Shown here piece by piece: positions 1-5,941 of a stretch of DNA of 17,856 nucleotides (positions are counted from its first letter, which is position 1; each line of letters opens with the position of its first letter). The stretch comes from Roseburia_C sp051879315. GTDB lineage: Bacteria; Bacillota; Clostridia; Lachnospirales; Lachnospiraceae. Below the pieces are notes generated by a model. The model was not told the origin of the DNA. It did not search any database and was given only the letters and a program-made list of their open reading frames with translations. The DNA is taken from the NCBI GenBank assembly GCA_051879315.1, contig JBJELW010000063.1, positions 1 through 17,856 on the forward strand, in the 5' to 3' direction. Made by a program: the position numbers and the translations under genes.

Positions 1-172
1 ACAAAGCGGGTCAGCTTCCTCCAAGGCAATGGCCCAGCCACCACCAAGGAACTCTGCAGCACCGAAAGGTGTTTATTTTTTTGCAAAAATTATAACCATA
101 ACCCATCAGAAGAAATCAATTCACCTGTGACAAGCTATGGTCATATTCATACTATATTTATATTAAAAACAA
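1..172. other. Window edge without a supported gene
   Basis: The first 60 bases hold 36 G/C, the next 60 only 17, so composition changes sharply near position 61-66. A plus-strand frame is open from 2 to a stop at 128-130, and a minus-strand frame is open from about 73 to the edge, but neither shows a ribosome binding site or a recognisable motif. Either could be the end of a gene lying outside. No terminator for the rep gene is apparent here. Confidence 0.4.
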
Positions 173-1171
173 TCACTTCTTTTTGGCGACAACTGGTTTA
201 TCAAATAAATCAGTAAATCCTTTTTGAGATATCCAATAATTAATATTAAAACTTTTAGTAGCTGAGATTTTACCATTCGGATTTTTTTCTTTCAGATGTT
301 TTATTTCATAGGCTGATAGAAGCTCTTGAATCTCAATATTTCCGATAGGTAAAGGTTTATCATTAGTGCCAAGTATTTCACGCAGGCATTCAAAAGCCAT
401 ATCCGATTCATTTTCATTCCAAGACCTTAGAACGATTTTATTCTGCAGGCCTTTTGAACTTAGATAACCTTTTTCACCTTGCAAATCGTCCCAGGCCACC
501 TGTTCCATGTTATCAATGCAATATGAGATTTTGCTTTCAAATTCATCATGGCGGGTTAAAACTGTATTATGTACAATGCCATAAGACCACATTTCATGAA
601 TATTTTTCCCGGATACAGTTTCATCAAAATTGCATATCATGTGATAGTGCCAGTGTTTATTTTGCTGCCGACTAAAGACAGCAAGATAATGAAAATCAGC
701 ATATTGGTGTCGGACTCGCTTTATGAATTTCTGGAAGGCTTTATGACAGGTGGCTAAATCATCAGCATTATCAAAGATTCTACTATCAAAAGTTAATGTA
801 ACAAACTGAATATTAGGAACCATGAAGTTTATATAAGCAAGTGTTTTAAACTTAGATCTTCTTTGTTTCACACGCTTAGCATAATTATATTTGGCATACT
901 TACCATCATTTTTCTTGGTGGATTCATTAGTTGCCGGAGTTTCTTCTTCGTTTTCCTCGTCCTTATCATCTTCAGAAAAAGGTTTATTAGCCACAGAAAA
1001 AACAGTGGCCATTGCATCTGTCATGGGTTTGTGTTCTGTATCATCCGAGTATGAATCGTCGGGACCCAGGAGATTCATTCTATATTCGTCAGCAAAATCT
1101 GCTGGTACACCAGTCCACGTTGTAATCTTTGTACTTCTGTTTGTAATCTCCAATTTGAAATGTTCTGCCAT
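173..1171 (-). CDS. HUH-type rolling-circle replication initiation protein (Rep)
   Basis: A 332-residue protein that probably nicks one strand at a double-strand origin to start rolling-circle replication of the excised element. Visible motifs: FVTLTFD at about residues 123-129 (motif I), HWHYH at 173-177 (the two-histidine metal-binding HUH motif), and KISYCID around 214-220, whose Y217 is the best candidate for the nicking tyrosine. An acidic, charged stretch (about 67-90) precedes the catalytic domain. I chose the start at 1171 because GAGGTG lies six bases upstream; the longer frame starting at 1204 would begin inside the predicted -10 box. The gene runs away from all other element genes. 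Family assignment is by motif; it could alternatively act as a relaxase-like mobilisation protein. Confidence 0.8.
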   Translation of the reverse strand: MAEHFKLEITNRSTKITTWTGVPADFADEYRMNLLGPDDSYSDDTEHKPMTDAMATVFSVANKPFSEDDKDEENEEETPATNESTKKNDGKYAKYNYAKRVKQRRSKFKTLAYINFMVPNIQFVTLTFDSRIFDNADDLATCHKAFQKFIKRVRHQYADFHYLAVFSRQQNKHWHYHMICNFDETVSGKNIHEMWSYGIVHNTVLTRHDEFESKISYCIDNMEQVAWDDLQGEKGYLSSKGLQNKIVLRSWNENESDMAFECLREILGTNDKPLPIGNIEIQELLSAYEIKHLKEKNPNGKISATKSFNINYWISQKGFTDLFDKPVVAKKK

Positions 1172-1202
1172 GATTTCACCTCGCAAACAACTTCTTAATC
1201 GC

Positions 1203-1231
1203 ATAATACCACAGATTAGAATTTATGTGAA
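1203..1231 (-). promoter_or_regulatory. Predicted promoter of the rep gene
   Basis: On the minus strand TTCACA (1226-1231) and TATTAT (1203-1208) are separated by exactly 17 bases, each differing from the vegetative sigma consensus at one position. Transcription would start near 1196, leaving a short leader before the rep start at 1171. Confidence 0.6.
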
Positions 1232-1301
1232 TCGTTGTAAGATAGTCCTTATATATGGGCATTTTGTTCAAATAAATATATCCAGTAACAACTACGTGCA
1301 A

Positions 1302-1392
1302 AATTGAAAAATACAGGTAAATAAATATGGAAAATCGTGTGAAAACATTGTGGGTGCAATTGAAATAACGTGTGGTATCAATTGAAAAATAC
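1302..1392 (+). repeat. Short direct repeats upstream of rep (AATTGAAAAATAC)
   Basis: AATTGAAAAATAC occurs at 1302-1314 and again at 1380-1392, with a variant AATTGAAATAAC at 1358-1369. They lie in the divergent gap between rep and the first small plus-strand gene, where a replication protein or a regulator could bind. The region is AT-rich, so chance similarity is possible. Confidence 0.4.
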
Positions 1393-1474
1393 TGCAAAGT
1401 AAAATCTCCTGACAGATTCCGGCACTTTATATTGAGAAGAAAGAAAAAATATTTTGTAAAGGAGAGAGTGGACT

Positions 1475-1735
1475 ATGCAGGTGAAATTTATAGGGCGCAA
1501 AGAGGGAAATAAAATCAACATTAGGATGATTATTCCAACAGCTCAGGAGAAAACAGTGATCACTATGGAGATGCCAGAGGGTGGAGACTGGCGGGCAGAT
1601 ATGGAGTGCTATGACAAAGTTCTATCTGCTTATGAAGAGCGATTGGATAAAGCGATGCAGCTATCGCAGTTGGTACAGCAGACACAGCAATCAAAATTAG
1701 AGCAGTTAGTTGTAGAGCAAACAGAACCAGCATAA
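1475..1735 (+). CDS. Small element protein with GDWRAD motif (paralog A)
   Basis: An 86-residue protein I do not recognise. It begins with a basic, beta-rich looking stretch (VKFIGRKEGNKI, MIIPTAQEKTVITMEMP), then GDWRAD at about residues 37-42, an amphipathic helix (CYDKVLSAYEERLDKAM) and a glutamine-rich tail. AAAGGAGAG lies upstream of the ATG. The next gene, 15 bases downstream, encodes a clear paralog, so the two probably form one transcript ended by the terminator at 1961-1997. No membrane segment, signal peptide or metal-binding motif is visible. Function unknown; its place in the element suggests copy control, maintenance or regulation of rep, but this is only positional inference. 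Confidence 0.75.
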   Translation: MQVKFIGRKEGNKINIRMIIPTAQEKTVITMEMPEGGDWRADMECYDKVLSAYEERLDKAMQLSQLVQQTQQSKLEQLVVEQTEPA

Positions 1736-1750
1736 GGGGGAGCAACAGTT

Positions 1751-1942
1751 ATGAGTATCAGGTTTAAAAGCATTCGACAGAGAAACATTATAGGTTTATT
1801 GATGATCTATCCGGATGGTCAGTCACGCAATGTACTTATGGCTGAACTACCTCTGGATGGAGATTGGAGAGCAGACGTAGATTTCTATGACGAAATCGAA
1901 GCAGCATACAAAAAGCGGTTACACAGAGCAATTTCAAACTAA
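1751..1942 (+). CDS. Small element protein with GDWRAD motif (paralog B)
   Basis: A 63-residue protein that aligns without large gaps to the protein before it: a basic beta-rich start, an MIYPDGQSRNV-like strand, LDGDWRAD at about residues 36-43, then a helix FYDEIEAAYKKRLHRA. It lacks the glutamine-rich tail of its neighbour. A GGGGGA ribosome binding site sits nine bases before the ATG. The pair looks like a local gene duplication that has diverged strongly, so both copies are probably kept by selection, perhaps as a heteromer. Function unknown. Confidence 0.72.
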   Translation: MSIRFKSIRQRNIIGLLMIYPDGQSRNVLMAELPLDGDWRADVDFYDEIEAAYKKRLHRAISN

Positions 1943-1960
1943 CAGCAAGATTTACAGAGC

Positions 1961-1997
1961 AAAGAGCAGTAGTAATCTAAGCTACTGTTCTTTTTTT
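1961..1997 (+). terminator. Rho-independent terminator after the GDWRAD gene pair
   Basis: GAGCAGTAG (1964-1972) pairs with CTACTGTTC (1982-1990), one G-T pair included, flanked by A and T runs; seven T follow at 1991-1997. Confidence 0.8.
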
Positions 1998-2727
1998 GTG
2001 TATTACCGAAAATTGCTACAGTTTTCAGGGCTAGTGAGAAGGCTTATGAAAAGTTGATTTTTCTATCAACTGAAAAATGTGGATTTTTTGAAAAAATCAG
2101 TACTGAAAAAAATGTGGAAATTTTGAAAAATTATGTACTGAAAAATTGAATCAAAAATGGGAAAAATTTTGTTTTGGTTAAAAAATAGCTTGAAAATAAA
2201 ATTAAAATAGCAGTTTGGAAGAATAAATATATTGTGGGATAAAATGATGGAGTTGTTACCATGTTATAAATACTTAGAAAAAACAGAGCAAAAACACCAC
2301 CAGCAAATAATTCAAAAAATAACCCGAGTAAATACCGAATCAAAAACCACATATAAAATTCACAATAGATTGCATTAGAGGTTTACTCTGATGTAATTTT
2401 ATTTTCCAGAGCAGATATATCAAAGAAAGAAGCGAGTTTCACTTGTGTAAAATGCACAAAGGAAATCTAAAGCAAAAAACAGTGACAAAAATCTTAGATG
2501 TCAAAAAATAGGATAACGCCTAGAGTAATTTTTGTAACGTCTCATCATCATTTTAAAAACACTAAATTTGCCAGGGAACAACCTTAAAATAGCCGAAAAT
2601 AGCTAATTTTTAGCAAACCTGCTGAAAATAAAAAACTTGCTCCAATTATGCTTACATTTTGGCGTTTTAGTGGTATTAATAACAGTATAAGGTACCTTAA
2701 AAATAATCATTCACAGGAGGAAAAAAT
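1998..2727. other. AT-rich non-coding gap, possible replication or control region
   Basis: About 730 bases without a convincing gene. It contains an inverted repeat (GTTGAT 2053-2058 with ATCAAC 2065-2070) followed by three spaced copies of an ACTGAAAAA motif. A 73-codon minus-strand frame (2131-2352) has no ribosome binding site and overlaps the repeats, so I do not call it. Such a gap beside a Rep gene set could hold an origin, but no nick site can be assigned from sequence alone. Confidence 0.45.
2069..2150 (+). repeat. Iteron-like direct repeats (ACTGAAAAA)
   Basis: Three copies: ACTGAAAAATGTGGA at 2069-2083, ACTGAAAAAAATGTGGA at 2102-2118 and ACTGAAAAATTGAA at 2137-2150, with start-to-start distances of 33 and 35 bases (about three helical turns). 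The first two share a TTTTGAAAAA segment after the core. Regular spacing suggests protein binding on one face of the DNA. Confidence 0.5.
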
Positions 2728-3033
2728 ATGAGTACAGAAACAGTAAACACCCCAGCACCAGTAGTCGGTGCGGATGCGACACAATCAGTACAGCAGACAC
2801 CAACACAGCCAGACAAAGCGCTTCGCTTCAAAAATCGTGCTGAAAACCAGGCGTCAAAAATCTTGGCAGAGATTGAGAGTATGAAGAAACTCTCGAATAA
2901 GAAGTATTATACGTTCACGCCGGAGCAAATCACCGAATTATTCGGTGCAATACAGACAGCACTGGAAGAGACTCAGGCATGCTTCACGTCAGACAGTCCA
3001 GAAAAGAAAAAGCTGTTTACATTCTCTAAATAG
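2728..3033 (+). CDS. Small element protein of unknown function
   Basis: A 101-residue protein with AGGAGG seven bases before the ATG, a strong ribosome binding site. Residues 1-28 are a low-complexity tail rich in T, P, Q and V; from about residue 30 it becomes a basic, probably helical domain (FKNRAENQASKILAEIESMKK), followed by YTFTPEQITELF and a second helix. The layout, a disordered N-terminus plus a basic helical body, would fit a small DNA- or RNA-binding accessory protein, but I recognise no family. An 11-bp perfect hairpin follows 20 bases after its stop. Not similar to the GDWRAD pair. Confidence 0.72.
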   Translation: MSTETVNTPAPVVGADATQSVQQTPTQPDKALRFKNRAENQASKILAEIESMKKLSNKKYYTFTPEQITELFGAIQTALEETQACFTSDSPEKKKLFTFSK

Positions 3034-3053
3034 GAAGCAGCAGCAACAAAACG

Positions 3054-3079
3054 CAGTTCGATACAGGTGTATCGAACTG
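3054..3079 (+). other. Perfect 11-bp hairpin between element genes
   Basis: CAGTTCGATAC (3054-3064) pairs perfectly with GTATCGAACTG (3069-3079) around a four-base loop AGGT. No T run follows, so it is not a standard terminator on either strand. It lies eight bases before the ribosome binding site of the next small ORF, where it could act as an operator, a processing site or an mRNA 3' stabiliser. Confidence 0.6.
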
Positions 3080-3097
3080 TATTCATGAGGTGAAATA

Positions 3098-3169
3098 ATG
3101 ATTCAGAATACAAAAGGAAGGTATTCGAATCAAAATGAAAATAGAATCAAAGAGCATGCTCCCTCATAA
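3098..3169 (+). CDS. Possible 23-codon leader ORF
   Basis: GAGGTG stands five bases before the ATG at 3098, a better ribosome binding site than that of the larger ORF it overlaps (start 3135, different frame). It encodes 23 hydrophilic residues and ends at 3169. It may be a leader peptide coupling translation to the downstream ORF, or the true start of that protein displaced by a frameshift. Short length makes this uncertain. Confidence 0.35.
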   Translation: MIQNTKGRYSNQNENRIKEHAPS

Positions 3170-3428
3170 AAATAGTAACAAAGTCGAAAAAGGCGAGTGT
3201 GCAGAAAATATGGATATGGAAACATATTCAGAAGAGGTAGAGATTGGAAAGAAAAGGGTAAAAATCACCCTGGAGTTTCCATTCACAGTTGATCCTAAAG
3301 ATGCAGACAGATTTGAGCACATGCTTAAAGAAATTTATTTGAATAAAATTCAAAAAGGGTCTTTACAAAGCGGTTTATGTGATGTATCATCCCCACCCCT
3401 AAAAGGGAATCTGAATAATCAGATTTGA
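3135..3428 (+). CDS. Small element protein, possibly TnpW-like
   Basis: A 97-residue protein just upstream of the serine recombinase. The central part (about residues 33-70) reads as a beta strand VKITLEFPFTVDP followed by a helix DADRFEHMLKEIYLNKI. That shape and the position resemble the small TnpW-type proteins that accompany large serine recombinases in Clostridia transposons, but the match is from memory and weak. The ATG has only a distant AAGGAAGG (13 bases away) and lies inside the preceding 23-codon ORF, suggesting coupled translation. The end of the gene is 11 bases before a long hairpin that separates it from the recombinase. Function not known. Confidence 0.6.
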   Translation: MKIESKSMLPHKNSNKVEKGECAENMDMETYSEEVEIGKKRVKITLEFPFTVDPKDADRFEHMLKEIYLNKIQKGSLQSGLCDVSSPPLKGNLNNQI

Positions 3429-3439
3429 AAAAGTGAACC

Positions 3440-3478
3440 GGCACCAGGACTCCGTCACCTGCGGTGACACCTCGTGCC
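3440..3478 (+). promoter_or_regulatory. Long hairpin immediately before the recombinase ribosome binding site
   Basis: Three nested paired segments: GGCAC (3440-3444) with GTGCC (3474-3478), AGG (3446-3448) with CCT (3470-3472), and GTCACC (3454-3459) with GGTGAC (3463-3468) around a TGC loop. It ends six bases before AAGGAGG (3484-3490) of the recombinase. There is no T run. In RNA it could set recombinase translation or mRNA ends; in DNA it could be an operator. Confidence 0.6.
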
Positions 3479-3498
3479 AAGACAAGGAGGAATGAACC

Positions 3499-5184
3499 AT
3501 GAGTAAAAGAGTAAGAACCCTACTTCGGGTATCATCAAGACAGCAGCTACATGATGATGATATTCCCATACAGCGTGCAGAAGCAGAGCAGTACATAGCA
3601 AATCACGCAGGCTGGGTATTTGACAAAGAATATCTGGAAAAAGGTATATCTGCCTACCACAATGGAGTGGAGGACAGAGAAGTTCTCCAAGAAATCATGC
3701 AGGACGCAAAAAATGGTGAGTTTGATGTATTGCTTGCCTATATGTCAGACAGAATCGGCAGGCAGGAAGAGTACAGTTTCTATGTTGCTGAATTAAATCG
3801 TCTGGGAATAGAAGTCTGGACGATTAAAGACGGACAGTTAAAAACAGAAGAACATATTGATAAGCTGCTCAACTATATTCGCTTTTGGCAGAACGAAGGG
3901 GAAAGTAAGAAAACAGGTATGCGAGTGCATGACACCATGGTGGAAATGGTAAAGGAGGGAAAGTTTGTAGGTGGGAAAGCACCCTATGGGTACAAATTAG
4001 TCCTCTCTGGAGAAATCAGTAACCATGGCAGAGCACTACACAAACTTGTGATTGTGCCAGAGCAGGCAGAGATTGTGCGACAGATTTATTCCTATGCAGT
4101 AGGTCAGGGAATGGGTTTTCAGAAAATTGCAAATACATTAAATGAAAATGGTGTTCCGGCACCGATTTTGGAACAGTGGAAAAACGGAACAGTAAGAAGT
4201 ATTTTAATGAACCCTATTTATATGGGGTATATTGCCTACAATAGAAGAAGAGATGGACACGCGAATTGTACGAGACTTGATCGGAAGGATTGGATTTATT
4301 CCAAGGAGCAGAAGCCAGAACTTGTGATTGTATCGCAGGAAACCTGGGAGAGAGCCCAGGAGATACGTGAGGCGAGAAAGAAGCGGATCAATGAATCCAG
4401 GCAGGCTACAAATGAATTGTACATGGAGCAGTATCATGTGCCATTTTCAACAAGGGGAAAATTGGCACTGACAGGGCTGGTTTATTGTGGGTACTGTGGA
4501 AAGCGGTTAAAGAATACTGGCTATGCAAACCACTGGACTTGTAAGAAAACAGGGGAAAAGAAAGTATCCTATGTGGGGCGTTATGGCTGTCCCAATCAAT
4601 GCAAGCCCAGAAATTCATATTCACAGGAATATCTGGAATCGATTGTGTTTACAACAGTAGAAGGGTATTTGGAAAATCTCAAAAAAATTGATTTATCAGC
4701 TGAAATTGAGGAAATGCAGTCCCAGCAAAATAAAAACATAGTGCGTGAAATCAAAGACCTTGAGAAAGAGACAAAAAATCTGGTGGCAGATATTGAAACT
4801 CTGGAAGATAAAATACCCGATGCAATTCGGGGTGATTTTGCTTTTAGTGTAGATAAATTATCTGCAATCATCAAAGAGAAAGAGTCGCGAAAAGAAGAGA
4901 TAGAGGATAAGAAGAAAAGTCTGAAAAAACAGTTAGAAGAGGTATCAGTACAGAGTGAAGAATTGAAACAGTTTGTGGATTTCATGCCGAAATGGAGCGA
5001 ACTCTTCAGAGAAGCTGACATCCAGACGAAACAAATGCTGATTTCAACTTTAGTGGATAAAATCATTGTAAAAGATGATGAAATCACCATAAAATTCAAA
5101 ATACGGCTGGAAGATTATATGGATAAAACTATACTTGAAAGTGATGGCTCCCCTACCACTCAGTGTAAACTCTATTCAACGTAA
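3499..5184 (+). CDS. Large serine recombinase (integrase/excisionase of the element)
   Basis: A 561-residue enzyme that should cut and rejoin the element's attachment sites through a 5'-phosphoserine link. Resolvase domain at about residues 4-145: R10 and S12 in LLRVSSRQQ (S12 is the expected nucleophile) and SDRIGR at 83-88. The recombinase domain spans about 155-310 (GGKAPYGYKL, then NPIYMGYIAYNRR). A zinc ribbon follows with C330, C333, C348, C364 and C368, and then a lysine/glutamate-rich coiled coil at about 400-480. All key residues are present, so it is probably active. AGGAGG lies eight bases before the ATG. As is usual, it is the last gene next to the attachment site. Its last nine or so codons and the stop lie in host DNA, so the C-terminus depends on the integration site. 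Confidence 0.95.
   Translation: MSKRVRTLLRVSSRQQLHDDDIPIQRAEAEQYIANHAGWVFDKEYLEKGISAYHNGVEDREVLQEIMQDAKNGEFDVLLAYMSDRIGRQEEYSFYVAELNRLGIEVWTIKDGQLKTEEHIDKLLNYIRFWQNEGESKKTGMRVHDTMVEMVKEGKFVGGKAPYGYKLVLSGEISNHGRALHKLVIVPEQAEIVRQIYSYAVGQGMGFQKIANTLNENGVPAPILEQWKNGTVRSILMNPIYMGYIAYNRRRDGHANCTRLDRKDWIYSKEQKPELVIVSQETWERAQEIREARKKRINESRQATNELYMEQYHVPFSTRGKLALTGLVYCGYCGKRLKNTGYANHWTCKKTGEKKVSYVGRYGCPNQCKPRNSYSQEYLESIVFTTVEGYLENLKKIDLSAEIEEMQSQQNKNIVREIKDLEKETKNLVADIETLEDKIPDAIRGDFAFSVDKLSAIIKEKESRKEEIEDKKKSLKKQLEEVSVQSEELKQFVDFMPKWSELFREADIQTKQMLISTLVDKIIVKDDEITIKFKIRLEDYMDKTILESDGSPTTQCKLYST
5140..5160. other. Predicted right attachment junction (attR)
   Basis: On the minus strand the host gene reads in frame to a codon for W and then meets TAG at 5153-5155. 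From memory of the family a tyrosine codon (TAY) should follow W, so host identity would run at least to TGGTA (5154-5158) and element DNA would lie to the left. An imperfect dyad (AGTGATGG 5140-5147 with CCACT 5156-5160) surrounds the point. The exact crossover dinucleotide cannot be set without the left end or an empty site. Confidence 0.55.
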
Positions 5185-5830
5185 AGGACATGATTGCCAG
5201 AATATTTGCCTTCAGGCTTTCGTCCGGCCAGGTGGCATAGATTTCACTGGAAGCCACGTTTTTAATGTAGTCGCGGTAACGCACATAGTAGTTTGGTGCC
5301 GTATTGTCCGTGGGGGAACCGTCGTGAACCACGATATATTCCGGAATGACCACCCGGCTCAATACGATTTCTCCCGTTTCATTTGTAGGTTTGATGGAGC
5401 TTTCCGGAATCTTTGGGGGAAAATTGCCAAATAAGGTATTGGCCGAAATCACGATATTGGATTCCTCCGGCGCAGGCATCTCCTCCGGGATCAGCCGGAT
5501 GGGCTGAAGCGCCAGAACATCCGGCAGTACGTTGATGCCTGATACGTTGATGGGATGGTATCCCGGCGCACTTACCTGTACCGTGTATTCGGCGTAGGGT
5601 TGGGTTTCCGAGGGCTCCATGCTGTATTCCAGGGCCGGAGCAGCCAGAGTTACCCGGTCGGTCTGCCCGGAGGAATTGGTTTTTAATTCTTCCAGTGTAT
5701 TATCCGGAACTCCGGTGTAAGACAGGATAACGGTGGCATCGGGAATTGGATTTGCGTCGATGCGGGAGTTCACGTTTACCTGCAAAAGGCCCTGATCCGT
5801 CCCGGTCTGTGTAGCTTTTAAATTGGACAT
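5153..5830 (-). pseudogene. 5' part of a host gene interrupted by the element (likely spore/cell-wall peptidoglycan-binding protein)
   Basis: The 225 codons from ATG at 5830 end in a premature TAG formed at the element boundary. The N-terminal part (about residues 14-100) looks like a transthyretin/Ig-like fold (LQVNVNSRIDANPIPDATV, then VQVSAPGYHPINVSGI); the part from about 150 (VVIPEYIVVHDGSP, NYYVRYRDYIKNVASSEIYATWP) is the start of a conserved segment. I recall full-length Clostridia homologs of this kind continuing with a C-terminal peptidoglycan-binding domain, which is missing here and should lie left of the window. The start was chosen for an AAAAAGG ribosome binding site nine bases upstream. 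It has a sigma-K-like promoter, pointing to a late sporulation role. Whether it is permanently broken or restored by excision is open. Confidence 0.75.
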
Positions 5831-5859
5831 AGGTTCATACCTTTTTTTGCTTTTCCTTT

Positions 5860-5887
5860 TAGAATATGAAAAAAGATGCAAATTCGT
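5860..5887 (-). promoter_or_regulatory. Sigma-K-type sporulation promoter of the interrupted gene
   Basis: On the minus strand AC (5886-5887), a 17-base spacer, then CATATTCTA (5860-5868) matches the published Bacillus sigma-K form AC-N16/17-CATANNNTA at every fixed position. The predicted transcription start leaves a short leader of roughly 25 bases before the ATG at 5830. Sigma-E shares a similar -10 box, but no good sigma-E -35 box stands at the right distance. Confidence 0.55.
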
Positions 5888-5941
5888 TCCAAAATGTGAT
5901 AGGATTATAGGAAGAAACTGAGATAAGGAGAGGAATATATT

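Larger units (their letters stand above)
1..5155. mobile_element. Right-hand part of an integrated serine-recombinase element (IME/ICE-like)
   Basis: This stretch is AT-rich compared with the chromosome to its right. It carries a rolling-circle Rep, several small unrecognised proteins and a large serine recombinase as its last gene. The right boundary is placed near 5153-5158, because there a host gene on the minus strand stops abruptly and the recombinase frame runs on into host DNA. No conjugation genes are visible, so whether it is self-transmissible or only mobilisable cannot be told. The left end is not in the window: nothing at 1-172 resembles the missing 3' half of the interrupted gene. 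That there is an element is well supported; its type and full extent are inference. Confidence 0.82.

Noticed and set aside
1..73. Possible 3' half of the interrupted peptidoglycan-binding gene at the left edge
   Set aside because: The minus-strand translation (beginning TPFGAAEFLGGG) does not look like the expected continuation after the W codon, so the left attachment site is not here.
891..1307. 138-codon plus-strand frame opposite the start of rep
   Set aside because: Antisense to a gene with clear HUH motifs and a promoter; serine-rich composition is a mirror of the acidic stretch of Rep.
2131..2352. 73-codon minus-strand frame resembling a membrane protein (F, L and Y rich)
   Set aside because: No ribosome binding site, overlaps the direct repeats, and F/L/Y/I-rich frames are expected by chance in very AT-rich DNA.
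3440..3478. Hairpin upstream of the recombinase read as a terminator
   Set aside because: No T run on either strand; it directly precedes a ribosome binding site.
4596..5099. 167-codon minus-strand frame inside the recombinase
   Set aside because: Serine/phenylalanine-rich shadow of the lysine/glutamate coiled-coil region of the recombinase; no ribosome binding site or motif.
5135..5434. 99-codon plus-strand frame across the element junction
   Set aside because: Antisense to the truncated host gene and overlapping the recombinase end; no ribosome binding site.
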